Origin: Paracoccus hibiscisoli
Lineage (GTDB): Bacteria; Pseudomonadota; Alphaproteobacteria; Rhodobacterales; Rhodobacteraceae
Direction: 5' to 3'
Length of the DNA stretch: 64,000 bases
NCBI RefSeq assembly: GCF_005048265.1
Contig: NZ_SUNH01000018.1
Span: 42,551 to 106,550 of the forward strand
Shown: piece by piece, positions 1 to 11,158 of the stretch
Numbering within the stretch: position 1 is the first letter of the stretch
How the letters are laid out: each line of letters begins with the position of its first letter
Program-made: the position numbers and the translations under genes
The notes under the pieces: generated by a model
The model's input: the letters and a program-made list of their open reading frames with translations, nothing else
Databases searched by the model: none
Told to the model about the DNA's origin: nothing

Positions 1-47
1 TTGCGTCCCGCGACGGCGGGGGGCCAGCCCCCCGCACCCCCCGGGGA
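1..47 (+). repeat. GC-rich intergenic hairpin repeat, copy 1
   Basis: Begins TTGCGTCCCGCGACGG, then a G-run / CCAG / C-run hairpin and CACCCCCCGG. Nearly the same sequence recurs inverted at 17897-17943 and in variant form at 22958-23006. It lies just past the stop of the minus-strand gene that ends at 55, so it may act as a 3'-end hairpin. The repeat may start before the window. Confidence 0.7.
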
Positions 48-54
48 CGGTGCC

Positions 55-401
55 TTAGCCGAAGTCGTGGAAGATGAACCACGCGCCGAGGCAGATCAGC
101 GAGAAGCCGACGCCGTGCTGCCAGCCCAGCCTCTCGCCCAGGTAGAGCCAGGAGAAGAGGGCGAAGACCGAAAGGCTGATGACCTCCTGGATCGTTTTCA
201 GCTGGGCGGCGCTGTAATAGCCGTAGCCGATGCGGTTGGCGGGCACCTGCATCAGGTATTCGAAAAACGCGATGCCCCAGCTGATGAAGATCACTGTGAC
301 CAGCGGTGCGGTCTTGAATTTCAGGTGCCCATACCACGCCACCGTCATGAAGACGTTGGACGCCAGCAGCAGCCCGATCGTGGCGACCGGGATGGGCAGG
401 T

Positions 402-411
<10 letters not shown>
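55..411 (-). CDS. DUF486 / DMT-like small membrane protein
   Basis: A 118-residue protein that is almost entirely hydrophobic, with four predicted membrane segments (roughly residues 6-27, 37-55, 73-92 and 98-115). The pattern, including the central VTVIFISWGIAFFEYLMQVPANRIG block, matches the DUF486 family, which is distantly related to drug/metabolite exporters. Its length is normal for the family. The substrate is unknown. The start codon overlaps the 3' end of the upstream dnaB by 10 bases on the same strand, so the two are probably co-transcribed and translationally coupled. The family assignment is from recognised sequence; any transport role is inference. Confidence 0.85.
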
Positions 412-1889
<1,478 letters not shown>

Positions 1890-1931
1890 GTTCGTGCCTG
1901 TCTTTCGGTAGGGTCGCGGGGGAGGGTAGCG

Positions 1932-1962
1932 CAAAGGGCCGGGCGTTGAAATCGCCCGGCCC
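1932..1962 (-). terminator. Terminator after pyrC-pyrE
   Basis: Perfect 10-base arms GGGCCGGGCG / CGCCCGGCCC around a 7-base loop. On the minus strand the stem is followed by TTTGC. It lies about 50 bases beyond the pyrE stop and upstream of dnaB on the same strand. Confidence 0.7.
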
Positions 1963-1982
1963 CGGATTTCGGTGGATGACGC

Positions 1983-2002
1983 TGTGGACAGGCTGTGGAT
2001 AA
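1983..2002 (-). promoter_or_regulatory. DnaA box(es) upstream of dnaB
   Basis: On the minus strand 1994-2002 reads TTATCCACA, the consensus DnaA box. A second, weaker copy (CTGTGGACA on the plus strand) lies immediately beside it in the same orientation. Both sit in the short pyrE-dnaB gap. A role in dnaB control is inference. Confidence 0.45.
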
Positions 2003-2010
2003 CCCGGCTG

Positions 2011-2682
2011 TCAGCCGTTTGCCGCCTGCCAGGCGCGGGGGTCGGTCAGAAAGGCCTCGACCTCGGTCAGGGTCGCCTCGTCGAACGACCCCTGGGCGCG
2101 GGCCTCGGCCAGCACGTCCCACCAGGTGCACAGGTGATGCAGCGCCACGCCGTGATCGGCCAGCCGCTGCGTGGTCTCGGGGAAGATGCCATAGTAGAAG
2201 ATCACCGCCGTATGGGCGCAGGTGGCGCCCGTCTCGCGGATCGCATCGACGAAGGACAGCTTGCTGCCGCCATCGGTGGTCAGATCCTCGACCAGCAGGA
2301 CCCGCTGGCCCTCGGTCATCACGCCCTCGATCCGGGCGTTGCGGCCGTAACCCTTGGGCTTTTTCCGGACATAGGTCATCGGCAGGCCAAGCCGTTCCGC
2401 GACCAGCGCACCGAAGGGGATACCGGCCGTCTCGCCGCCCGCGACATTGTCGAAGGCCTCGAAGCCCGCGTCGCGCATGACGGTCGCGGCCATGAAATCC
2501 ATCAGCGTGGCGCGGACGCGCGGAAAGCTGATGATGCGGCGGCAATCCACATAGGTCGGGCCCTTGAGGCCGGACGCATAGGTGAAGGGCTGGGCCGCGT
2601 TGAAATCGACGGCCTTGATCTCCAGCAGCATCCGGGCGGTCAGGCGGGCGATCTCGTCGCGCGCGGGGAAGGTCAGGCTCAT
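2011..2682 (-). CDS. pyrE: Orotate phosphoribosyltransferase
   Basis: A 223-residue cytosolic enzyme of pyrimidine synthesis that joins orotate to PRPP to give OMP. The PRPP-binding signature [12 protein letters not shown] is at about residues 126-137, and the [13 protein letters not shown] region is typical of the longer proteobacterial form. Its ATG overlaps the TGA of pyrC by ATGA, so translation is coupled and pyrC-pyrE form an operon on the minus strand, closed by the hairpin at 1932-1962. The length and all visible motifs are normal. Confidence 0.96.
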   Translation of the reverse strand: MSLTFPARDEIARLTARMLLEIKAVDFNAAQPFTYASGLKGPTYVDCRRIISFPRVRATLMDFMAATVMRDAGFEAFDNVAGGETAGIPFGALVAERLGLPMTYVRKKPKGYGRNARIEGVMTEGQRVLLVEDLTTDGGSKLSFVDAIRETGATCAHTAVIFYYGIFPETTQRLADHGVALHHLCTWWDVLAEARAQGSFDEATLTEVEAFLTDPRAWQAANG

Positions 2683-3722
2683 ATGTCCTCCAGGTGCCAG
2701 AACAGCGTGAATCCGGGGTCGAAGACGGTGACGGTCTCATCGCCCGCGGTGATCTGCGCCGGGTATGTCGCAGGCGTGTCACGGCGTGTCAGGGTGATGC
2801 GGTCGTCGTTGGGCGCCATCCGATAGAAGGCCGCGCCGTTCAGGCTGGTGAAGGCCTCCAGCCGGTCCAGCGCGCCGTCATCCTGGAACACCTGCGCCAG
2901 GATCGACATGGTGTTCGGCGCGGTGAAACAGCCCGCGCAGCCGCAGGGCTGCAGCTTGGCGGCGTCGGTGTGCGGCGCGCTGTCGGTGCCCAGAAAGAAC
3001 CGCGCATCGCCGCTGGTCGCGGCCTCGCGCAGCGCCAGGCGGTGCGATTCGCGTTTCGCGACCGGCAGGCAGTAGTAATGCGGCCGGATGCCCCCCGCCA
3101 GGATGGCGTTGCGGTTGATGACAAGGTGATGCGTGGTGATCGTCGCGGCCAGATCATCGCCGCCCGCGCGGGCGTAATCGACGCCCTGGGACGTGGTGAT
3201 ATGCTCCATCACCACGCGCAGGCCTGGCGTGCGACGGCGCAGCGGGTCCAGCACGGTGTCGATGAACACGGCCTCGCGGTCGAAGATGTCGACGGCGAGG
3301 TCGGTGACCTCTCCGTGGACGCACAGGGTCACGCCCGCCTCGGCCATCGCCTCCAACACCGGCTGGACGCGGTCGAAATCGGTCACGCCTGACGCGCTGT
3401 TCGTGGTGGCGCCCGCCGGATACAGCTTGACCGCACGGATGATCCCGGCCCGGAACGCGGCCACCACATCGGCGGCGTCGGTCGTGTCGGTCAGGTACAG
3501 CACCATCTGCGGGTCCAGCGCGGCACCCGGCGGCAGGGCCGCGCGGATGCGGTCGCGATAGGCGGCGGCCTGGGCGCCGGTCGTGACCGGCGGCACCAGA
3601 TTGGGCATGATGATCGCGCGGCCGAATTGCGCGGAATGCGGCGCGACCGCGGCCAGCATCGCGCCGTCGCGCAGATGCAGGTGCCAGTCGTCCGGGCGGC
3701 GAAGTGTCAGCGTCTGTGTCAT
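2679..3722 (-). CDS. pyrC: Dihydroorotase, homodimeric class II type
   Basis: A 347-residue zinc enzyme that interconverts carbamoyl-aspartate and dihydroorotate. Metal ligands are visible in [10 protein letters not shown] (His14, His16), the probable carbamylated lysine in [13 protein letters not shown] (near residue 98), CVHGEVTD and MEHITTSQG, and the late Asp in GTDSAPH. The length equals the E. coli PyrC class. I chose the ATG giving [13 protein letters not shown]; the frame is open about 400 bases further upstream, but that part overlaps an unrelated plus-strand gene. It is the first gene of pyrC-pyrE. Confidence 0.95.
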   Translation of the reverse strand: MTQTLTLRRPDDWHLHLRDGAMLAAVAPHSAQFGRAIIMPNLVPPVTTGAQAAAYRDRIRAALPPGAALDPQMVLYLTDTTDAADVVAAFRAGIIRAVKLYPAGATTNSASGVTDFDRVQPVLEAMAEAGVTLCVHGEVTDLAVDIFDREAVFIDTVLDPLRRRTPGLRVVMEHITTSQGVDYARAGGDDLAATITTHHLVINRNAILAGGIRPHYYCLPVAKRESHRLALREAATSGDARFFLGTDSAPHTDAAKLQPCGCAGCFTAPNTMSILAQVFQDDGALDRLEAFTSLNGAAFYRMAPNDDRITLTRRDTPATYPAQITAGDETVTVFDPGFTLFWHLEDI

Positions 3723-3879
3723 GAGGGTGCCTCTAACCACGGCAACGGCCCCTTGCCAAGCAGCCGCGTTCATATTTCGGGAACCCTGTCCGAAAGTGGC
3801 GGTTGAGTGTGCGCGCCAAGGGGCGCACAGTGGCGCTGCCTGGCAGGTTTTGTCCAAGGCCGCCGAAAGGATACCACCC

Positions 3880-4197
3880 ATGAACCCGATGATGCCGATG
3901 ATTCTGCCCGCCTCACAGGTAAGACTGGTGTCGCAATTCGCCCGCATCGCGATCGAATCCAACATGGTAATTGGCCTCCGCATGGCCGGGATGATGGGCC
4001 TGATGGTCCAGGCCCCCGGAGAGCCGTTCCGCATGGTCGCCGAAAAGCACGCCGCCGTGTCGGAATCCCTGTTCGCCATGGCCAGCGCCGGGCTGCGCGG
4101 GCACAGCACGGAACGCATGCTGTCTGCGGGCATGCGCCCCTATGGCCGCCGCACCCGCGCCAATTCCCGCCGCCTGTCCGCCGTGAAGTCCGGCTGA
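3880..4197 (+). CDS. Small Met-rich conserved hypothetical protein
   Basis: A 105-residue protein starting [12 protein letters not shown], with a hydrophobic Met-rich stretch ([14 protein letters not shown], about residues 31-44) and a basic tail ending in RRLSAVKSG. It resembles short Rhodobacterales hypothetical proteins with a phasin-like helical pattern ([19 protein letters not shown]). No enzymatic motif is visible and I do not assign a function. The chosen ATG lies about 150 bases from the divergent pyrC start. A longer reading would overlap pyrC and is not supported. Confidence 0.65.
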   Translation: MNPMMPMILPASQVRLVSQFARIAIESNMVIGLRMAGMMGLMVQAPGEPFRMVAEKHAAVSESLFAMASAGLRGHSTERMLSAGMRPYGRRTRANSRRLSAVKSG

Positions 4198-4261
4198 GGC
4201 TTTGGAACGACCGACGCGTCCGGTTGTTGGGGTCAGACGGACCCCAAAACGGAGCATCGGG

Positions 4262-5014
4262 ATGAAGACGGCATTGATCACCGGCGGCGCGCAGGGAATC
4301 GGCAGGGGCATCGTCACACGATTGCGCAATGACGGCTGGCGCGTCGCGGTGTTCGACCTGGATGCCGAGGCGCTGGACGAGCTGCGTGATCAGGACCCCG
4401 ATCTGCTGTGCCTTCCGGTCGATGTCGGCTCCGAGGCGCAGGTGGCGCAGGGCATGCTGGCGCTGGACGGTTGGCTGGGGGAGGGCGGGCTGGATCTGCT
4501 GGTCTGCAACGCCGGCGTGGCCGACCCGGTCAGCGGCCCGATCGAGGATCTGTCCCTGGCCGATTGGCGGCGTTGGCAGGACAGTCACGTCACCGGGGCC
4601 TTTCTGACGATCCGGCGGTCGGTGCCGCTGCTGCGGCAGGCGCGGGGCAGCATCGTGACCATCGCCTCCACCCGCGCGCTGCAGTCCGAACCGCAGACCG
4701 AGGCCTACGCCGCGGCCAAGGGCGCGCTGGTGGCGCTGACCCATGCGCTGGCGGTCAGCCTGGGGCCGCAGATCCGCGCGAACTGCATCCTTCCCGGCTG
4801 GATCGAGACCGGCCCCTGGCAGAAGGCCGCCAACCGGTACGAGCCCGAACACTCTGACCGCGACCGCAGCCAGCACCCGGTGGGTCGCGTGGGTCGGGTC
4901 GAGGATATCGCGGGCCTGGTCGCCTGGTTGGCGTCGGATGAGGCCGGGTTCATCACTGGCCAGCGCTTCGTCGCCGATGGCGGGATGAGCGTGCGGATGA
5001 TCTACGCCGATTGA
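4262..5014 (+). CDS. Short-chain dehydrogenase/reductase (SDR)
   Basis: A 250-residue classical SDR oxidoreductase. It has the nucleotide-binding GGAQGIGRG (residues 8-16), the CNAGVA motif, the catalytic Ser region IVTIASTRA, the YAAAKGAL Tyr-Lys pair, and the C-terminal GQRFVADGGMS. The acidic residue after the second strand (VFDLD) suggests NAD(H) preference. The substrate cannot be told from sequence. The chosen start MKTALITGG puts the Rossmann strand at the N-terminus; the upstream in-frame Met adds only unrelated Arg/Pro residues. It stands alone and faces gap tail to tail. Confidence 0.9.
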   Translation: MKTALITGGAQGIGRGIVTRLRNDGWRVAVFDLDAEALDELRDQDPDLLCLPVDVGSEAQVAQGMLALDGWLGEGGLDLLVCNAGVADPVSGPIEDLSLADWRRWQDSHVTGAFLTIRRSVPLLRQARGSIVTIASTRALQSEPQTEAYAAAKGALVALTHALAVSLGPQIRANCILPGWIETGPWQKAANRYEPEHSDRDRSQHPVGRVGRVEDIAGLVAWLASDEAGFITGQRFVADGGMSVRMIYAD

Positions 5015-5035
5015 TGCGCCACGGGGCGCTGAACG

Positions 5036-5065
5036 GAAAACGGCGGGACGCTCTGGCCCCGCCGT
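5036..5065 (-). terminator. Terminator of gap
   Basis: Stem ACGGCGGG / CCCGCCGT with a 10-base loop, followed on the minus strand by TTTTCC. It lies 20 bases beyond the gap stop codon. Confidence 0.75.
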
Positions 5066-5085
5066 CTTTCAATCTGGGATGGCGA

Positions 5086-6087
5086 TCAGATCAGCTTGCC
5101 CATCGCCACGGCCGTGTCCGACATGCGGTTCGAGAAGCCCCATTCGTTGTCGTACCAGGTCAGGATGCGGACCATGCGGCCCTCCATGACCTTGGTCTGG
5201 TCCATGTGGAAGATCGACGAATGCGGATCGTGGTTGAAGTCGGTCGAGACCAGCGATTCCTCGGTATAGCCCAGCACGCCCTTCAGCGGGCCGTCGGCGG
5301 CGGCCTTGATCGCGGCGTTGACTTCGGCGACCGAGGTGTCGCGGCTGGCCTCGAACACCAGATCCACGACCGAGACGTTGGGCGTGGGCACGCGGATGGC
5401 CACGCCGTCCAGCTTGCCCTTCAGTTCCGGCAGGACCAGGCCCACGGCCTTGGCGGCCCCGGTCGAGGTCGGGATCATCGACAGCGCCGCGGCGCGGGCG
5501 CGGTACAGATCCTTGTGCATCGTGTCCAGCGTGGGCTGATCGCCGGTATAGCTGTGGATCGTGGTCATGAAGCCGCGATCGATGCCGATCGTGTCGTTCA
5601 GGACCTTGACCACCGGCGACAGGCAGTTCGTCGTGCAGCTGGCGTTCGAGACGACCAGGTCGTCCTTGGTCAGCGTGTCGTGGTTCACGCCATAGACGAT
5701 GGTCTTGTCGGCATTGTCGCCCGGCGCCGAGATCAGCACGCGCTTGGCGCCCGTCGACAGATGCGCCTGAACCTTGTCCTTGGACGTGAACAGGCCCGTG
5801 CATTCCATGATGACGTCGACATCGCCCCAGGGCAGCTCTGCCGGGTTGCGGATGGCGGTGACCTTGATCGGGCCGCGACCCACGTCGATGCTGTCGCCCG
5901 ACACCGTCACCGTGGCCGGAAAGCGGCCATGGACGCTGTCATAGCGCAGCAGGTGGGCGTTCGTCTCGACCGGGCCCAGGTCGTTGATGGCGACGACCTC
6001 GATGTCGGTGCGGCCCGATTCGATGATTGCGCGCAGGACGTTGCGACCGATCCGGCCGAAGCCGTTGATGGCGACCTTGACTGCCAT
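5086..6087 (-). CDS. gap: Glyceraldehyde-3-phosphate dehydrogenase, type I
   Basis: A 333-residue glycolytic/gluconeogenic enzyme. NAD-binding [10 protein letters not shown] starts at residue 6. The active-site block [13 protein letters not shown] puts the catalytic Cys near residue 151. The C-terminal [12 protein letters not shown] is conserved. The chosen start [14 protein letters not shown] is the normal N-terminus; upstream in-frame codons do not match the family. An own terminator follows at 5036-5065, and a 47-residue membrane peptide gene lies upstream on the same strand. Confidence 0.97.
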   Translation of the reverse strand: MAVKVAINGFGRIGRNVLRAIIESGRTDIEVVAINDLGPVETNAHLLRYDSVHGRFPATVTVSGDSIDVGRGPIKVTAIRNPAELPWGDVDVIMECTGLFTSKDKVQAHLSTGAKRVLISAPGDNADKTIVYGVNHDTLTKDDLVVSNASCTTNCLSPVVKVLNDTIGIDRGFMTTIHSYTGDQPTLDTMHKDLYRARAAALSMIPTSTGAAKAVGLVLPELKGKLDGVAIRVPTPNVSVVDLVFEASRDTSVAEVNAAIKAAADGPLKGVLGYTEESLVSTDFNHDPHSSIFHMDQTKVMEGRMVRILTWYDNEWGFSNRMSDTAVAMGKLI

Positions 6088-6181
6088 GGGTATCCCTCTC
6101 GAGCAGGTGATGGTTGCCCGTGGTGTAGCGTGGCGGCAGGGGCGATGCAAATGCCGAAACGGCCGCCGGGCCCGTCAGCCC

Positions 6182-6325
6182 TCAGCGCCAGAAGCTGACA
6201 TATTCGATGAACTGGTCCATCGTCCTGGCCGCGACCAGCGGAAGGTCGCCCCCCAGCCAGATCTGGTCCACGGCGAACACTGCGACGATCAGCAGCAGCA
6301 GGGCAATGGCGATCTGGTTGGTCAT
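6182..6325 (-). CDS. Small single-pass membrane protein
   Basis: A 47-residue peptide starting MTNQIAIALLLLIVAVFAVD. It has one N-terminal hydrophobic helix (about residues 4-20), a short loop with GGDLPLVAART, and an aromatic end (DQFIEYVSFWR). It resembles small proteins often found beside gap in Rhodobacterales. It lies about 95 bases upstream of gap on the same strand. No function is known to me. The start was chosen because the upstream residues are Arg/Pro-rich and unrelated. Confidence 0.6.
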   Translation of the reverse strand: MTNQIAIALLLLIVAVFAVDQIWLGGDLPLVAARTMDQFIEYVSFWR

Positions 6326-6381
6326 CGGGGCCTCCGGTCGCGGGGTTATCGCCCGGGCGCGCGGCGGGGACAAGCCCGCGC

Positions 6382-7392
6382 CTATTCCTCGTCCTGCGGC
6401 AGCTTGAGGGTCAGCTGGTTGGATTCCTGCAGGCGGCGGATGGCGTTGATGACCTCGGTCATGGCCTCATCGACTTCCTTGGCGCGCGGCTTGCCGAGGG
6501 CCTCGCGTTCCTCGCGCAGGCCGTCGGCCATGCGCTGCGACAGGTTGGACAGGATGAACTCGGCCGCGGCGGCATCGGCCTCTGCCGGGGCCGCAAGGGC
6601 CCGCACCAGGGTCGTCTGGTCCAGCTCTCGGACGATCTTGGGGACCTCGCGCGGTTCGATCCGGGCGGGGATATGGGCAAAGATGAAGATCGCCTTGCGC
6701 ACCCCATCCGCGAATTCCATGTCGCGTTCGTCCAGCGCGCCCAGCACGTCGTCGCGCAGATCGGCGGTCGCGAAGTTCAGGATCGCCCCCATCCTGTCGC
6801 AGGCGGGCGTCGGGATGGCGGGTTTGGGCAGCGCCTCGGCCGCCTGCAGCAGGACCAGCCCCACCCGGCGCAGCGCGGCGGGCGTCACGCCCGAGGTCAT
6901 CGACATCGCCTGCGCCACGACCCGCGCGCGTTCGCGGGGCAGGGCGATGAAGGTGGCGGATGCCGCCTCGACCGGCAGCTTGGACAGCATCAGCGCCACC
7001 AGCTCGACCGATTCGGCATTGGCCAGCGCGATCAGCGATTCCTTGGGCAGATCGCACAGCCGCACCCAGGGGTCCGAATGCCCGTTGATGGCGGCTGTCC
7101 GGCGCAGCTGGTCGGTGCTGTCATCCGACAGGCGCGCGCCCAGCATGGCCAGCGTGCCGTCCAGATTGCCGGGAAAGGTGACGCCCACCGCCTCTAGCCG
7201 ATCGCAGAATTCGGTGATGACCGCATCACGGGTGTTGCGGTCAATCAGCTCCATCCCGGCCATTTCCTGCGCCAGCAGGGTCTGGGTCGCGGTGTCCAGG
7301 CGGTCCAGGCCCGCAACCTCGTCATCGTCCAGCAAAAGGCGCACGATCACCGCCGCCTTCTGCCGCTGGTTCAGCCCCGTCTGGCTTGTCAT
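6382..7392 (-). CDS. FliG-like flagellar motor switch family protein (orphan)
   Basis: A 336-residue protein with FliG architecture: an N-terminal domain starting LNQRQKAAVIVRLLL, a middle domain (about residues 110-200), and a C-terminal FliG domain (from about 215: CDRMGAILNFATADLRDDV... and the later FIFAHIPARIEPREVPKIVRELD). The usual EHPQ motif of the FliG middle domain is not evident (DLPKES in its place). No other flagellar gene is seen in the window; neighbours are gap and purB. It may be a diverged FliG paralogue with another role, or a lone motor gene. The family is clear; the function is not. Confidence 0.8.
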   Translation of the reverse strand: MTSQTGLNQRQKAAVIVRLLLDDDEVAGLDRLDTATQTLLAQEMAGMELIDRNTRDAVITEFCDRLEAVGVTFPGNLDGTLAMLGARLSDDSTDQLRRTAAINGHSDPWVRLCDLPKESLIALANAESVELVALMLSKLPVEAASATFIALPRERARVVAQAMSMTSGVTPAALRRVGLVLLQAAEALPKPAIPTPACDRMGAILNFATADLRDDVLGALDERDMEFADGVRKAIFIFAHIPARIEPREVPKIVRELDQTTLVRALAAPAEADAAAAEFILSNLSQRMADGLREEREALGKPRAKEVDEAMTEVINAIRRLQESNQLTLKLPQDEE

Positions 7393-7465
7393 GCGCGCCT
7401 CCGATCACAATCCGTGCCGCAAGAATGCCACGACAACCCTAACGCAAGGTTGACGCCCGACGGTT

Positions 7466-8779
<1,314 letters not shown>

Positions 8780-8924
8780 GGCGGGCTCCTTTTGCTGCGT
8801 CGGGGCATAGCGGGGCAGGGGGGCGGGGGCAAGTTTTCATGCGTTGCGCACGACTGGCGGGGGAACATTCCGCAGGCGCGGCGGGTTCGGTCGCAACAGT
8901 TCAGACAACCGACCGGAGATTGCC

Positions 8925-9593
8925 ATGCGCCGCCCCCACGACCCCACTGCCCCCGCCACCGAGGCCGACCGCACCAGCCAGACCCGGTTCGGACCCCGGC
9001 CCGTCCCCACGGGCCACCGCCCCGCCTCCGCCCCGCGCCGCGCGGCATCGCGTCAGGACGACGTGACGACCTCGGCCAAGGTCGTGGTCTGGGCGGGCGT
9101 CGCCTTGGGCGTCGCGGGCATCACGGCCGCGTCCAGCCTGCTGGCGCGCAAGCTGGCCGGCGGGGACGATCATCCGCGCCCGTCCTATGACCGCGCCTCT
9201 CATGACCGCCCCCCGGTGGCCCCGCGCTTTGCCACGCTCGACGAGGAGGAGCGCGAGGCGATGCGCCGCCGCGTCCGCGCCCAAGCGCGTGAGGACAGCG
9301 CCCAGGCCGCCCGCCTGCGCGCCAACGCGTCGCGCGGTCGGGGCGGCAATGTCGCCCAGAACCTGACGCGCACCGCAACCGACCTGTCGCAGGGTCTGAA
9401 CGGCGTGGCGCAGTCGCTGGCCGCGGCGTTCCAGTCGTTCCGCGGCGTGTCCAGCCAGGCCACGACCATCGTCGGCGATTTCGTGGCGGCCGCCGATCAG
9501 CTGCGCGCCATCCTGAACGGCGCGCCCGGACCCCGGCCCGGCGCCACGCAGGACCGCGCGCCCCGCGCGCCGCATGACGACACCCGGATCTGA
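8925..9593 (+). CDS. Hypothetical protein with one membrane helix, precedes yihY
   Basis: A 222-residue protein with a long Pro/Arg-rich disordered N-terminus, one hydrophobic segment (VVVWAGVALGVAGITAASSLL, about residues 51-71), a charged helical stretch (DEEEREAMRRRVRAQARE) and an amphipathic C-terminal part. A Shine-Dalgarno-like GGAG lies 8-12 bases before the chosen ATG (MRRPHDPT). It is 24 bases upstream of the YihY/BrkB gene on the same strand, so the two are likely co-transcribed. It resembles short proteins that accompany yihY in Rhodobacteraceae, but I know of no function. Confidence 0.7.
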   Translation: MRRPHDPTAPATEADRTSQTRFGPRPVPTGHRPASAPRRAASRQDDVTTSAKVVVWAGVALGVAGITAASSLLARKLAGGDDHPRPSYDRASHDRPPVAPRFATLDEEEREAMRRRVRAQAREDSAQAARLRANASRGRGGNVAQNLTRTATDLSQGLNGVAQSLAAAFQSFRGVSSQATTIVGDFVAAADQLRAILNGAPGPRPGATQDRAPRAPHDDTRI

Positions 9594-9617
9594 TCCGGAC
9601 CACGAAAGGGACCCCGC

Positions 9618-10634
9618 ATGACCAGACAGCCCGGCATCGCCGACGCGTTCTTCGCCCCCCTGGATCAGGAAACGCGTCAGCGGTTCGGGCTGGAGGGCGA
9701 TCAGCCCGCCGACGCCGCCCCCACCGGCCCCCAGCCCGGCCTGCGCGACATGTCGCGGGCCGATGTGATCGCGGTCGCCAAATCCACCGTGAAGCAGATC
9801 GGCGAGGACCGGGTGACGTCGGTGTCGGGGGGCGTGACGTTCTTTGGGCTGCTGTCGCTGTTCCCGGCGATCACGGCTTTTGTGTCGCTCTATGGTCTGT
9901 GGGCCGATCCCACCACGATCCAGTCGCATCTGGCGATGCTGGAGGATCTGCTGCCCGAAAGCTCACTGGAAATCATCCGCGGGCAGGTCGTTTCGATCGC
10001 TTCGGCCTCGACCGGGGCCCTGTCCGTGGCGGGGTTCATCGCGCTGCTGGTGGCCTTCTGGTCGGCCAATGGCGGGATGAAGGCGTTGCTGTCGGCACTG
10101 AACGTCGCGGTCTTTCAGCGCGAGACGCGTGGCTTTGTCCGGCTGAACCTGGTGGCGATGGCCTTCACCCTGGGCGGGTTGGCGATGATCGTGCTGATGC
10201 TGGGCGTGATCGCGGTGCTGCCTTGGGTGCTGCGCCTGCTGCCCATCGGGTGGGGGGCAGAGACGATCCTGTCGATCATCCGCTGGCCGCTGATGCTGGG
10301 CCTGCTGGTCCTGGCGTTGGCGGCGGTCTATCGGTGGGGGCCCGCGGCGCCCAAGTCACGCTGGCGGTGGGTGTCGCCTGGCGCGGTCTTTGCGGCTCTG
10401 GCGCTGGTCATCACCTCGATGCTGTTTTCCTGGTATGCGGTGAATTTCGGCAACTATAACGAAACCTATGGGTCGCTTGGTGCGGTGATCGCGCTGATGA
10501 CCTGGCTGTGGCTGAACGCCACGATCGTGCTGGTCGGCGCCGAGATCAACTCCGAGCTTGAGCGGCACCTCAAGCACATGGCCGGCCTGTCCGACGAGCG
10601 GCCCCTGTCGCCTGAGACAACTGATGCGGCCTGA
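9618..10634 (+). CDS. YihY/BrkB family integral membrane protein
   Basis: A 338-residue inner-membrane protein with about six transmembrane helices. The family core is visible: DRVTSVSGGVTFFGLLSLFPAI (about residues 62-83), the middle FWSANGGMKALLSALN, and the late YAVNFGNYNETYGSLGAVIALMTWLWL with the NYxxxYGSLG motif. It carries a soluble N-terminal stretch of about 50 residues. The family was once linked to serum resistance (BrkB) or to RNase BN, and its real role is unsettled. It follows the preceding gene by 24 bases with a GAAAGG ribosome-binding site. Confidence 0.92.
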   Translation: MTRQPGIADAFFAPLDQETRQRFGLEGDQPADAAPTGPQPGLRDMSRADVIAVAKSTVKQIGEDRVTSVSGGVTFFGLLSLFPAITAFVSLYGLWADPTTIQSHLAMLEDLLPESSLEIIRGQVVSIASASTGALSVAGFIALLVAFWSANGGMKALLSALNVAVFQRETRGFVRLNLVAMAFTLGGLAMIVLMLGVIAVLPWVLRLLPIGWGAETILSIIRWPLMLGLLVLALAAVYRWGPAAPKSRWRWVSPGAVFAALALVITSMLFSWYAVNFGNYNETYGSLGAVIALMTWLWLNATIVLVGAEINSELERHLKHMAGLSDERPLSPETTDAA

Positions 10635-10819
10635 GCCGCACCGGTGAGGCGAATGCCGTGAGCGGGATCAGACAAGGCTCCCTTGCTTGCGCGGTGGCAG
10701 CGTAGAGCGTCGGCCCGTACCGGGGCACCCTAGGCCTCCGGCAGACCCGGCCCGCGCGAAACTGCTTGACTGCCCCCAGCCCGCTGCCAAAAGGATGGGG
10801 CATCTTACGGCGAGTTCCG

Positions 10820-11158
10820 ATGACCCTGTCCCCCTACGTTCCGCTTGGCGCGGCCATCGCGCTGGAGGTGCTGGGCACAACCCTGCTGCAGCGCTCTGAA
10901 CAGTTCACACGTCTGGCGCCCACGGTCGGGATGGCGGTGTGTTATCTGGTCAGCTTTTACCTGCTGTCGGTCAGCCTCAAGGTGCTGCCCCTGGGCGTCG
11001 CCTATGCCATCTGGAGCGCCTGCGGCGTGGCGCTGGTCGCGATGATCGGGCTGGTCGTGTTCGGCCAACGGCTGGACGGACCTGCGGTGCTGGGGCTGGT
11101 GCTGATCGTCACCGGGGTGATCGTGATCAACGTGTTCTCGCGCACCGTCGGGCATTAA
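10820..11158 (+). CDS. Small multidrug resistance (SMR) family exporter
   Basis: A 112-residue protein with four transmembrane helices and the SMR features: the essential membrane Glu in AIALEVLGTTLLQ (about residue 14), GVAYAIWSACGVA in helix 3, and the LDGPAVLGLVLIVTGVIVINV last helix. Members exchange protons for cationic drugs or small metabolites such as guanidinium; the substrate cannot be read here. The chosen ATG (MTLSPYVPLG) fits the family N-terminus. The stop is shared with the convergent OmpA-like gene through a TTAA tetranucleotide. Confidence 0.92.
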   Translation: MTLSPYVPLGAAIALEVLGTTLLQRSEQFTRLAPTVGMAVCYLVSFYLLSVSLKVLPLGVAYAIWSACGVALVAMIGLVVFGQRLDGPAVLGLVLIVTGVIVINVFSRTVGH

